Shown in pieces: positions 17,268 through 25,304 of a stretch of DNA of 64,000 bases (the stretch's first letter is position 1; every line of letters begins with the position of its first letter). The notes under the pieces were generated by a model, which worked only from the letters and a program-made list of their open reading frames with translations, made no database searches and had not been told where the DNA came from. The position numbers and the translations under genes are program-made. The stretch is from Pseudobdellovibrionaceae bacterium (GTDB taxonomy: Bacteria > Bdellovibrionota > Bdellovibrionia > Bdellovibrionales > Bdellovibrionaceae), in NCBI GenBank assembly GCA_019637915.1, contig JAHBUV010000001.1, positions 2,140,565 through 2,204,564 on the forward strand, written 5' to 3'.

Positions 17268-18533
17268 ATGGCGCGAGGCAATCAGTCCCCTTTGGATGAA
17301 CTTTCAGCGGAACAGCGCGTGGCGCTGGCCGTGCTTCAGTCGGGGGAGAACGTTTTCCTGACGGGCGGCGCGGGCAGCGGCAAGAGTTTCGTCATCCGCC
17401 ATTTCATGCGCGAGATCGACACCAGGGCCCTGCCCATCCTCGCCTCCACCGGGGCCGCCGCGGTCCTCCTGGGCGGGCGCACCTTCCACAGCTTTTTCGG
17501 CCTCGGCATCATGGACGGCGGTCCCGACGCCACTTACGAAAGGGCCGCGAAAGACGCGAAGCTCATGGCCCGCCTGCGCAAGGTCGAGGGCGTGATCATC
17601 GACGAGATTTCCATGATCCCGGGGGCGGCGCTGATGATCGCCGAGGCCCTGGCGCAAAAAGCGCGCGAATCGAAACTGCCCTGGGGCGGCCTGCGCCTGA
17701 TCGCCGTCGGCGATTTCGCCCAGCTGCCGCCCGTGGCGAAAAACCGCGAGGACCGCGATTGGTCCTTCATGAACCCCGTCTGGTCGCGGACCGGGTTTCA
17801 GGATTGCCTCCTCTCCCACAACCAGCGCGTGAAAGACGACCGCTTCCTCGATGTCTTGCAGGACGTGCGCCACGGCCTGGTGACCCCGCGGGTGAGGGAG
17901 TTCCTCGAGGACCGCACGCGCGTCCACGATGAGGAACACCCGGCGCCGCGGCTTTTCCCGCGCCGTCAGCAGGCGGAGGAGTACAACGCGCGCCGCCTGG
18001 CCGAGATCCCCGAGAACGAGGAAATCATCGATTCGATTTATTTCGGTCACGAAAAACACGTCGCGATCCTGATGAAAAACGCGCCGGTGCCGGCGCAGTT
18101 GAAGTTGAAAGCCGGTTGCCAGGTGCTCTTCGTGCAAAACGACGCGCAAAAACGCTGGGTCAACGGCACGCGCGGCCAGGTGACGGAGATCCACGCCGAC
18201 CGGGTGGTGGTGAGAAAGCAGGGCGGCCGCGAAGTCAGCGTGGAGAAAGTTTCTTTCGGCCTGCAGGACGCCGAGGGCAACCCCCTGGCCACGGTCATCC
18301 AATTCCCTTTGGTGCTCGCTTACGCCACGACCATCCACAAAAGCCAGGGGGCGACTTTGGACGATCTGTGGTGCGACCTGGGCGCCCTCTGGGAGCCGGG
18401 GCAAGCCTATGTGGCTTTAAGCCGCCTGCGCAGCGCCGAGGGCCTCAACTTGCTGCGCTGGAGCCCGCGTTCCGTCATCACCGACCCCCGGGTGATGGAC
18501 TTTTACCGCCGTCTGCGCCCGGTCAACGTCTGA
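17268..18533 (+). CDS. Pif1/RecD2-like superfamily 1B helicase, short form
   Basis: 421 residues. Walker A GGAGSGKSF (33-41), motif Ia STGAAAVLLGGRTFHSFFGLG (60-80), Walker B IIDEISMI (110-117), motif III AVGDFAQLPPV (146-156), and C-terminal motifs YATTIHKSQGATLD and QAYVALSRLRSAEGL. This is the core of a Pif1-type 5'-3' DNA helicase without extra nuclease or zinc domains. Such enzymes unwind forks, R-loops and G-quadruplex DNA. It stands alone, with divergent and co-directional neighbours of unrelated function. Confidence 0.88.
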   Translation: MARGNQSPLDELSAEQRVALAVLQSGENVFLTGGAGSGKSFVIRHFMREIDTRALPILASTGAAAVLLGGRTFHSFFGLGIMDGGPDATYERAAKDAKLMARLRKVEGVIIDEISMIPGAALMIAEALAQKARESKLPWGGLRLIAVGDFAQLPPVAKNREDRDWSFMNPVWSRTGFQDCLLSHNQRVKDDRFLDVLQDVRHGLVTPRVREFLEDRTRVHDEEHPAPRLFPRRQQAEEYNARRLAEIPENEEIIDSIYFGHEKHVAILMKNAPVPAQLKLKAGCQVLFVQNDAQKRWVNGTRGQVTEIHADRVVVRKQGGREVSVEKVSFGLQDAEGNPLATVIQFPLVLAYATTIHKSQGATLDDLWCDLGALWEPGQAYVALSRLRSAEGLNLLRWSPRSVITDPRVMDFYRRLRPVNV

Positions 18534-18596
18534 ATCTTGCCTCCCCAGGAAAACGGGACTAGGGTTGTTTTCTTAAGTCTGACACTCGGAGGGACT

Positions 18597-19691
18597 ATGG
18601 AACATGTCGATCTCGCATCCTTGAACAGCCGGATGCACGCCGGAAAAATCAACGAGCAGAATCCCCTGGGTCTGAACGGGGTGGACTTCCTGGAGTACTC
18701 GGGTCCTGACGGCGAAGCCCTGGACATCCTTTTCCGCCGCATGGGCTTCAAGGAGGTCGCGAACATCGAGGGCAAGAACCTGCGCCTGTTCCGCCAGGGC
18801 GACATCAACTTCATCCTCAACACCGAACCCGGCACGTTCGCCGACGGTTTCACGAAACTGCACGGTCCCTGCGCCGCCGCCTGCGGCGTGCGCGTGGCGG
18901 ACGCGGAAAAGGCCTTCCAAACCGCCGTGGCCCGCGGCGGCCGCCCTTACGAAGGCAGCGACGCCAAAAAAGGCGCGACCCCCTTCCCGGCGATCTACGG
19001 CATCGGCGATTCCCTGGTTTATTTCATCGACGAGAAAAACCACAACCGCCTGTACAACGAGATCTTCAAGGTGAAGCCCGAGGACAAAGCGCCGAAGGGC
19101 GTGGGTCTCACGTACATCGATCACTTCACCAACAACGTCCCGCGCGGCGAGATGGACAAGTGGTGCGATTTCTACACCAAGGTTTTCGGCTTCCGTGAAA
19201 CGCGCTACTTCGACATCCGCGGCAAAAAAACCGGCCTGCTGTCGAAAGTGATGCGCTCACCCTGCGGCAAGTTCTCGGTGCCGATCAACGAACCGACCGA
19301 GAGCAAATCGCAGATCCAGGAGTACCTGGACGAGTACAAAGGCTCGGGCATCCAGCACGTCGCCCTGGTGACGGAAAACATCATCGACACCCTGGAGACG
19401 ATGAAATCCAGCAAGATCGAGTTCCTGACGCCGCCGCCGCACACCTACTACGCGATGCTGAACGATCGCGTGCCGAACGTGACCGAGGAGGTGGACCGCC
19501 TCGAGCGCAACGCCATCCTGGTGGACGGCGACGATGAAGGCTATCTGCTGCAGATCTTCACCAAGAACGTGATCGGGCCGATCTTCTATGAGCTGATCCA
19601 GCGCAACAACCATTTCGGTTTCGGCGACGGCAACTTCCAGGCTCTGTTCGACGCCATCGAGCGCGATCAGAAAGAGCGCGGTTACCTGTAA
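18597..19691 (+). CDS. hppD: 4-hydroxyphenylpyruvate dioxygenase
   Basis: 364 residues from the ATG at 18597, with a CGGAGGG site. It converts 4-hydroxyphenylpyruvate to homogentisate. Two vicinal-oxygen-chelate domains; the iron ligands are His176 (YIDHFTNNV), His254 (GIQHVALVT) and Glu332 (FYELIQRN). LQIFTKNVIGPIFYELIQR is the family signature. It is followed after 18 bp by hmgA, so the two steps of tyrosine ring cleavage are co-transcribed. Confidence 0.96.
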   Translation: MEHVDLASLNSRMHAGKINEQNPLGLNGVDFLEYSGPDGEALDILFRRMGFKEVANIEGKNLRLFRQGDINFILNTEPGTFADGFTKLHGPCAAACGVRVADAEKAFQTAVARGGRPYEGSDAKKGATPFPAIYGIGDSLVYFIDEKNHNRLYNEIFKVKPEDKAPKGVGLTYIDHFTNNVPRGEMDKWCDFYTKVFGFRETRYFDIRGKKTGLLSKVMRSPCGKFSVPINEPTESKSQIQEYLDEYKGSGIQHVALVTENIIDTLETMKSSKIEFLTPPPHTYYAMLNDRVPNVTEEVDRLERNAILVDGDDEGYLLQIFTKNVIGPIFYELIQRNNHFGFGDGNFQALFDAIERDQKERGYL

Positions 19692-19709
19692 AGTCCACGG
19701 GGAGGACTC

Positions 19710-20819
19710 ATGCACCAGTACTCTCAAGGCATCCACACTTCGCAAGGCCACAAAGGCATTCCGGAGAAACACTACGAAGAGGAGCAGGGGCGCAAAGGCT
19801 TTTTCGGCCCCGTTTCCCATCTGATCAAGCCCGAGCCCAGCTCGCGCTGGGTGAACATCGAGGGGCCCCTCAAGCCCCATCTCTACGACATCGTCGAGGT
19901 CGCGAAGAACCACGGGAAGTGGCAGCGCCTGATGTTCAACTCGGACGTGGCGATTTACAATTTCTGGCTGAAGCCCGACGGGCCCGAGACGCGCAGATCC
20001 ACCCGCAACGCCGACGGTGACACTTTGTATTTCGTCCACCAGGGCAAGGGCGTGGTGCTGACGGAGTACGGCCTGCTGAGTTACTCGCGCGGCTCTTACG
20101 TCTGCATCCCGAAATCCCTGCACCACACCTTTTTCCCCGAGGAAGAAACCCAGTTCCTGGTGATCGAGTCCCTGAACTCGTTCTACCGGGAGCCGGAGCG
20201 GGGCATGGTGGGGCGCAACGCTTTCTACGATCCGGCCTCGTTCGGCAAGCCGGATCTCGAGCGCCTCCATCAGTTCAAAAAAGACAAAGGCGTGAAGATC
20301 CTGTCCATCGACATCAAACGCCTGGACGCGGTCACCACTTTCACTTACGAGGGCGACGTGTACGACACCGTCGGCTGGAAGGGCGATTACTTCCCCTTCA
20401 CCCTGCACATCAACGACCTCATGCCGATGATGAGCCACCGCGTGCACTTGCCGCCGTCCACCCACACGACCTTCGTCGCCAACGGTTTCGTGGTCTGCAC
20501 CTTCATGCCGCGCCCGGTGGAAAGCGATCCCGACGCGCTGAAAGTGCCCTTCTACCACCAGAACATCGATTACGACGAAGTGCTCTTCTATCACGACGGC
20601 AACTTCTTCAGCCGCGAGGGCCTGCACTCCGGCATGATCACGCTGCACCCGGCGGGTTTCCCCCATGGTCCCCATCCGAAGGCCCATGAGTCGATCAAAA
20701 CCAAAACCTTCCTGGATGAAGTCGCCGTGATGGTCGATAGCTGGAAACCTTTCCAGGTCGATCCCATCGCCGCCGGCGTGGAAGTGCCCGAGTACTGGAA
20801 ATCATGGATGAAAAAGTAA
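19710..20819 (+). CDS. hmgA: homogentisate 1,2-dioxygenase
   Basis: 369 residues, the compact bacterial form. Opens the homogentisate ring to maleylacetoacetate. The cupin-fold metal region is clear: HQNIDYDEVLFYHDGNFFSR (His283, Glu290) and TLHPAGFPHGPHP (His313, His319). An upstream GGGGAGG site precedes the ATG. Its end overlaps ribD by 16 bp. The isomerase and fumarylacetoacetase that finish the pathway are not in this window. Confidence 0.94.
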   Translation: MHQYSQGIHTSQGHKGIPEKHYEEEQGRKGFFGPVSHLIKPEPSSRWVNIEGPLKPHLYDIVEVAKNHGKWQRLMFNSDVAIYNFWLKPDGPETRRSTRNADGDTLYFVHQGKGVVLTEYGLLSYSRGSYVCIPKSLHHTFFPEEETQFLVIESLNSFYREPERGMVGRNAFYDPASFGKPDLERLHQFKKDKGVKILSIDIKRLDAVTTFTYEGDVYDTVGWKGDYFPFTLHINDLMPMMSHRVHLPPSTHTTFVANGFVVCTFMPRPVESDPDALKVPFYHQNIDYDEVLFYHDGNFFSREGLHSGMITLHPAGFPHGPHPKAHESIKTKTFLDEVAVMVDSWKPFQVDPIAAGVEVPEYWKSWMKK

Positions 20820-21910
20820 GTCCCGGGGATTTCCTGACGAACGCCGGGGCGATGTCCCTGGCGATCGCCGAGGCCCGCCGGGGCGCCGCCCACGTCAGCC
20901 CGAATCCTCCCGTGGGTTGCGTGATTCTCGATGCCGGGGGACGCTTCCTGGCCGCCGGCCATCACGAAAAACACGGAACCGCCCATGCCGAAGTGAACGC
21001 CGTGCGCGGCCTCCCGATGGAGGCCCTGCGGGGCGCGCAGGTTTTCGTCACGCTCGAGCCCTGCGCCCACGAGGGCAAAACCCCTTCTTGCGCCAGGATG
21101 CTGGCGAAGCTTCCCGTCGCCCGTGTCGTTTATGGCCTGCGGGATCCCAATCCCCTGGTCAGCGGGCAGGGCGCCGGGATTCTGCGCGAGGCCGGCATTC
21201 CCTGCGATTTGTACTCCTCCCTCGAGGGCGATCACCTGCGAAACGAGCTGGAAGATGTCGCCGAGATTTTCCTCTGGAATTTTCGGCAGGGAAAAATCTT
21301 CGTCGCCTTAAAAACCGCCAGCAGCCTGGACGGGCGCATCGCTTTGGCGGACGGGCGGTCGAAATGGATCACCGGCCCCGAGTCGCGGCGGCGCGTCCAT
21401 GAGCTGCGCGCCGATCACGATGCGGTGCTGGTGGGATCGGGAACGGTCATCGCGGACGATCCCGCTTTGGACGTGCGGCATCCGCTGATCCGGAAAAAAA
21501 ACAAAGTCGTGGTGCTCGACGGGTCGGGCCGCCTGGCTTCGCGCCACGAGGAGTTTCAGCTGGGCCGCCTCCGCGCCGCCGAGGAGGTCGTCTGGATTCA
21601 TGAAAAGCTCCCGCTTCCGGAGCTCCTCGATCATCTCTGGTCGCTGGGCCTGCGCTCCGTGCTGATCGAAGGCGGCGGCCGCGTGGGCGGCGCTTTCCTG
21701 CGGGAATCTCTGGTGAATCGCCTGCACCTTTTTCAGGCACCGGTGCTTTTGGGTTCCACCGGCCTGTCCTGGAGCGAAGGCCTCGCGGTGGGGGACATGG
21801 CCCAGCGCCCGTCGCTGCAGCAGGTTCAGCGCCGGACTTTCGGCCGGGATTCTTATCTGACGGGGCTCCTGCGAAACCCTTGGAACGGTGCAGCTTTTCG
21901 CGACATGTAA
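20804..21910 (+). CDS. ribD: bifunctional riboflavin deaminase/reductase
   Basis: 368 residues. N-terminal cytidine-deaminase-like domain with PNPPVGCVI (33-41), HAEVNA (61-66) and the zinc motif PCAHEGKTPSC (86-96). The C-terminal reductase begins near 165 (FVALKTASSLDGRIALADG) with KWITG and VLIEGGGRVGGAFL. It performs the second and third steps of riboflavin synthesis. The start at 20804 lies 16 bp inside hmgA; an internal ATG at 20852 is possible but would remove the usual N-terminal helix. No FMN riboswitch is visible, and no other rib gene is near. Confidence 0.93.
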   Translation: MDEKVSPGDFLTNAGAMSLAIAEARRGAAHVSPNPPVGCVILDAGGRFLAAGHHEKHGTAHAEVNAVRGLPMEALRGAQVFVTLEPCAHEGKTPSCARMLAKLPVARVVYGLRDPNPLVSGQGAGILREAGIPCDLYSSLEGDHLRNELEDVAEIFLWNFRQGKIFVALKTASSLDGRIALADGRSKWITGPESRRRVHELRADHDAVLVGSGTVIADDPALDVRHPLIRKKNKVVVLDGSGRLASRHEEFQLGRLRAAEEVVWIHEKLPLPELLDHLWSLGLRSVLIEGGGRVGGAFLRESLVNRLHLFQAPVLLGSTGLSWSEGLAVGDMAQRPSLQQVQRRTFGRDSYLTGLLRNPWNGAAFRDM

Positions 21911-22061
21911 AAATTTCAGGCTGAAATCCTGAAGGCTTTCGAGGGCCTCGCCCTGGGGTCCGGTGTCAGCCAATCTTCAAAAGAACGCCCATCGTGCGCC
22001 AGGCCCCGGGCATGGTATTCTTGTCTCGTGGTCACGGCCACGGAGGACCTTAAAAATTTTT

Positions 22062-22484
22062 ATGAACAACGACGACGGTCATAGTAGCTCTTTAGTTCAA
22101 ACACTCAAAAACGAATGGTCTCTTCTCTGGGAAAGCATCGCGGGCGAAGGGGATGAAACCCCGAACGCGCGCGAGGTCTTCGAGCAAGGCCCCTTGAAAA
22201 TCCTTTCCCTCGAGGACATCAGACATCTCACGCTCGAGCTCAGCCAGGGCCGCAAGCGCCTCAACCAGCGTTTGGAATCCCTGGGCAAAGAGATCGAATG
22301 GAATTCGGCGAAGCTGGAAAGCCTGCGCCTGGTGGGCGGTGAGGACACCGACACGGTTCAGAAGATCCACGAGCTGAACGACCAGGGTCAGAGGATCAGC
22401 CAGGAGCTGGCGAAACTCGACCAGATCCTGCGCACGACCCGCGAGCAGGAAGACAGCCTGCGCGGTCAGCTCACCACCGCCTGA
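22062..22484 (+). CDS. small coiled-coil protein, function unknown
   Basis: 140 residues. The first 60 residues are acidic and unremarkable. Residues 60-135 have strong heptad character and few prolines (LTLELSQGRKRLNQRLESLG, ISQELAKLDQILRTTREQ), predicting a long two-helix coiled coil. No signal peptide. A GGAGG lies about 15 bases upstream of the ATG, farther than usual, with an A/T-rich TTAAAAATTTTT between them. I recognise no family. It ends 11 bp before the stop of the facing hydroxylase gene. Confidence 0.6.
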   Translation: MNNDDGHSSSLVQTLKNEWSLLWESIAGEGDETPNAREVFEQGPLKILSLEDIRHLTLELSQGRKRLNQRLESLGKEIEWNSAKLESLRLVGGEDTDTVQKIHELNDQGQRISQELAKLDQILRTTREQEDSLRGQLTTA

Positions 22485-22495
22485 TCTGAAATGAA

Positions 22496-24238
22496 TCAAA
22501 TCGTCCCGGCGAGATGGATGCCGTCCTGAATGACGTCGGCGCCCGCTTTCTGACTTTTCGCCAGGGCATTGAGCGTGGTCTGCAGCTCCGTGGTCAGCGG
22601 GGAGTACGGCAGGCGGTTCAAGGACAATTCGTACATTTCCAGGATGAGCAGCCAATCCTGCGGGAACTCGCGCCGGTGGGCATGGAACAACGCCGTGAGC
22701 TCCTCCTCCATGGCTTTCCCGGAGGTCTTGTTCTCGCGCCAGGCGCGGACGGCGGCGTAGTGCTGGTGCTGCCGGAGTTCCCGCTCGCTGTACTTGGGGG
22801 CCGGCACGCGGGCGGCGACGAAGCTGTCGAGCTCGCCGTAGGCCTCGTGATCGGGCGGTCCGCCGTAAACGGAGGGCGTCGCCAGACCGAAAACGATGTC
22901 GTAGACGCCCCACTCGGGCTCGAACAGCACGCGGTTTTTCCACTGGGCTTTCGCGTCCACCAGGGACAGCACGAGGGTTTTTCCGTTCCGACACAGGTGT
23001 TGCTGGCAGCGTCCGGTCACCTTGATGCCGCTGACGTACTCGAGGGTGATCGCGCCACCTTCGACGGCGCCCAGGGATTTCCATTCCTCGTCGGTGAGAA
23101 GGGCGGGGTTTTTCCCGGGGAATTTCCGCAAAGCCCCCAGCGGCGTGCTGTAACCGTGGGCATGATGGTTTTTGTCGTGGCCCGGAAGTTCCTTGTGCCC
23201 GAAGGCCAGCTGGCTGGGACCGTCGAAGCGCAGGAAAGCGAGTTCGCCGTCGTCATCGGTGACCACCTCCACGCAGCGCCCGCCGATCTGGATACCCGAA
23301 TCGAGCTCCACCGTGTTGACGGTGTCGGCGAGGATGGCTTTGTGGATGCTTTCCAGGCCGCCGCGGCGGAAGGCCATTTTTTCCGCCAGGTCCTCCAACA
23401 CTTTGTTGAGCGTCGGGAAATCCGGGGTCACGAAAAGATGCGGCTGCGGTTCGGTGATGTCGTAGGTGTAGTTGATGCAGTCGACGCTCAAGGGGATTTT
23501 CTTCACCTTTTTGCTCAAGCACCATTTCGATTCGCCGACCGAGGACAGCAGGCCCGCGCCGAAGATCTTCGGGTGCTCGAGCGAGCCGATCAGCCCGTAC
23601 TCCGCCGTCCACCAGTTCATGCGCGACAGCCAGGTGGCTTCGGAGACGTGCGAGGTTTTGCCGGTCACTTCCTCCAGGCGTTTTTCCGCCCGCGCGATGT
23701 CCACCGTCGTCGAACCGGGGTTTTCCTTGAGGTCGGAAAGGTCGCGGATCGCCTCGTAGACCTCGATGTCCTCGCGGCTGATCAGGGCCTTGCTGGCCAC
23801 CTGCGCGTAGTTGCGCAAGTACGCGGCGAACTCCGGGTGGGCGAGCATGGGGGCGTGCCCCGCCGCCTCGTGGACGATGTCGGGGGCGGGGGTGTAGGTC
23901 AGGTGGTCGGCGGTGCGCACGTCGGAGGCGATGGGCAGCACGTTCAGGGATTGCAGCTCCATGAAGGCCGCCGGCGGGATGAAGCCGCTGACGGGCAGGG
24001 CGCGCCAACCGAAGCGCGAAAGCTTTTCGCTGATGTCGCTGATGCGCGGGATGCGCTCGATCTCGATGCCGGTTTTCTCGAGCCCGTCGAGGTAGGACTC
24101 GTGGGCGTTGTGGGCCAGATAGGCCCGCAGCTGCCGCAAACAAAAGCGCCAGACCGCATGGTCGATCGGCGTGTAGGCGCGCTCCTCCTGCTTGACGACG
24201 TATTTGCGCAGATGCTTCGGCAGCTCTTCCGTCATCAC
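22496..24238 (-). CDS. aromatic amino acid hydroxylase with ~290-residue C-terminal extension
   Basis: 580 residues. The catalytic domain (about 20-290) matches pterin-dependent Phe/Tyr/Trp hydroxylases: iron ligands His123 and His128 in PDIVHEAAGHAP and Glu213 in WWTAEYGLIG. Bacterial phenylalanine hydroxylases end near 300 residues; here another 290 residues follow, rich in beta-like segments (IQIGGRCVEVVTDDDGE, ITLEYVSGIKVTGRC) and ending in a helical region. There is no N-terminal ACT domain. Beside hppD and hmgA the likely job is Phe to Tyr. Overlaps hldD by 4 bp. The extension is unassigned. Confidence 0.88.
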   Translation of the reverse strand: MMTEELPKHLRKYVVKQEERAYTPIDHAVWRFCLRQLRAYLAHNAHESYLDGLEKTGIEIERIPRISDISEKLSRFGWRALPVSGFIPPAAFMELQSLNVLPIASDVRTADHLTYTPAPDIVHEAAGHAPMLAHPEFAAYLRNYAQVASKALISREDIEVYEAIRDLSDLKENPGSTTVDIARAEKRLEEVTGKTSHVSEATWLSRMNWWTAEYGLIGSLEHPKIFGAGLLSSVGESKWCLSKKVKKIPLSVDCINYTYDITEPQPHLFVTPDFPTLNKVLEDLAEKMAFRRGGLESIHKAILADTVNTVELDSGIQIGGRCVEVVTDDDGELAFLRFDGPSQLAFGHKELPGHDKNHHAHGYSTPLGALRKFPGKNPALLTDEEWKSLGAVEGGAITLEYVSGIKVTGRCQQHLCRNGKTLVLSLVDAKAQWKNRVLFEPEWGVYDIVFGLATPSVYGGPPDHEAYGELDSFVAARVPAPKYSERELRQHQHYAAVRAWRENKTSGKAMEEELTALFHAHRREFPQDWLLILEMYELSLNRLPYSPLTTELQTTLNALAKSQKAGADVIQDGIHLAGTI

Positions 24239-25200
24239 AGCACCGCATCTTTCGCGGCCAGGTGGTTTTTCACGTCATCCTCGATGGCTTTTTCCAGGGG
24301 CCATTGCGGGGGGCTCATGCCCTGGCCCCGCCACTTGTCCATGCTCGCCTCGGTGAAATACTGGTACTGGTTGCGGATGTTGTCGGGGATTTCGAGCCAT
24401 TTGATTTTCGGTGTTTTCCCGGAGGCTTTGAAGACCGCCTGAGCCAGGTCCAGCCAGGAGCGCGCCTGGCCGAAGCCCATGTTGTAAACGCCGTTCGCCG
24501 GCTGGCGGTCCATCAGTTCCACCATCCAGCGCGTGACGTCTTTCACGTAAATGAAATCGCGGACCTGTTCGCCGTCGCGGAAGCGCGGATTGTAGGATTT
24601 GAACAGGCCGAGCTCCCCGGTTTTCCGGATCTGGTGGTAGGCCTTGAAAACCAGGCTCGCCATCGGGCCTTTGAAGTATTCATTGGGGCCGAAGACGTTG
24701 AAGAACTTCAGGCCGTACCAACGGGGCGGGGTTTTCTTCTGCTTCGCCGCCCAGCGGTCCATCTGGACTTTCGATTCGCCGTAGAGGTTCAAGGGCTTCA
24801 GAATCTCCGCGTCGGTGCGGTCGCTGAAGCCGTGCTCCCCGGCGCCGTAAGTCGCGGCGGAGCTCGCGTAGACGAGGTTTTTGCCTTTTTCCGCGCACCA
24901 GGTGAACAGCTTTTGCGAGTACTCGAGGTTGTTCCGGCGCAGGAAATCCCAGTCGGTTTCCGTCGTCGAAGAGCAGGCGCCCAGGTGGAAAACCCAGCTC
25001 ACCGAATCGGCGGCGGGGCTTTGCAGGAAGTCCCAGAGCCGGTCCCGGTGGATGAAATCCGCGATCGTCCGGCGGCCCAGGAGATCGTGGACGTCGCGAC
25101 CGACGGGGTCGACGGCGAGGATGTTGGCGATCCCCCTCTGGTTGAGTTCCCAGACAAGGGCGCTTCCGATAAAACCATTGGCTCCGGTGACGATGATCAT
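24235..25200 (-). CDS. hldD: ADP-L-glycero-D-manno-heptose 6-epimerase
   Basis: 321 residues. Extended short-chain dehydrogenase: TGANGFIGSALV (5-16) binds NADP, SSAATYG and the YGESK motif give the Ser/Tyr/Lys active site, and FFNVFGPNEYFKGPMASLVF is the diagnostic HldD block. It makes ADP-L-glycero-D-manno-heptose for the lipopolysaccharide inner core, so the organism is Gram-negative. The downstream hydroxylase gene overlaps its stop by 4 bp, although the functions are unrelated. Confidence 0.94.
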   Translation of the reverse strand: MIIVTGANGFIGSALVWELNQRGIANILAVDPVGRDVHDLLGRRTIADFIHRDRLWDFLQSPAADSVSWVFHLGACSSTTETDWDFLRRNNLEYSQKLFTWCAEKGKNLVYASSAATYGAGEHGFSDRTDAEILKPLNLYGESKVQMDRWAAKQKKTPPRWYGLKFFNVFGPNEYFKGPMASLVFKAYHQIRKTGELGLFKSYNPRFRDGEQVRDFIYVKDVTRWMVELMDRQPANGVYNMGFGQARSWLDLAQAVFKASGKTPKIKWLEIPDNIRNQYQYFTEASMDKWRGQGMSPPQWPLEKAIEDDVKNHLAAKDAVL

Positions 25201-25232
25201 GCCGGCAGATTACGCCCCTGTGAGCGCCTTAG

Positions 25233-25242
25233 ACAAGCTTGT
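25233..25242. promoter_or_regulatory. 10-bp palindrome between divergent genes
   Basis: ACAAGCTTGT is a perfect palindrome in the 104-bp region between hldD and the S41 protease gene. It could be an operator shared by both; a site this short can also occur by chance. Confidence 0.2.
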
Positions 25243-25304
25243 AAAGCCTGCAAAAACACCCCGTCCCGGCGCAATAGAGAGGACCTGGAGCCCGAAAACC
25301 CGGC

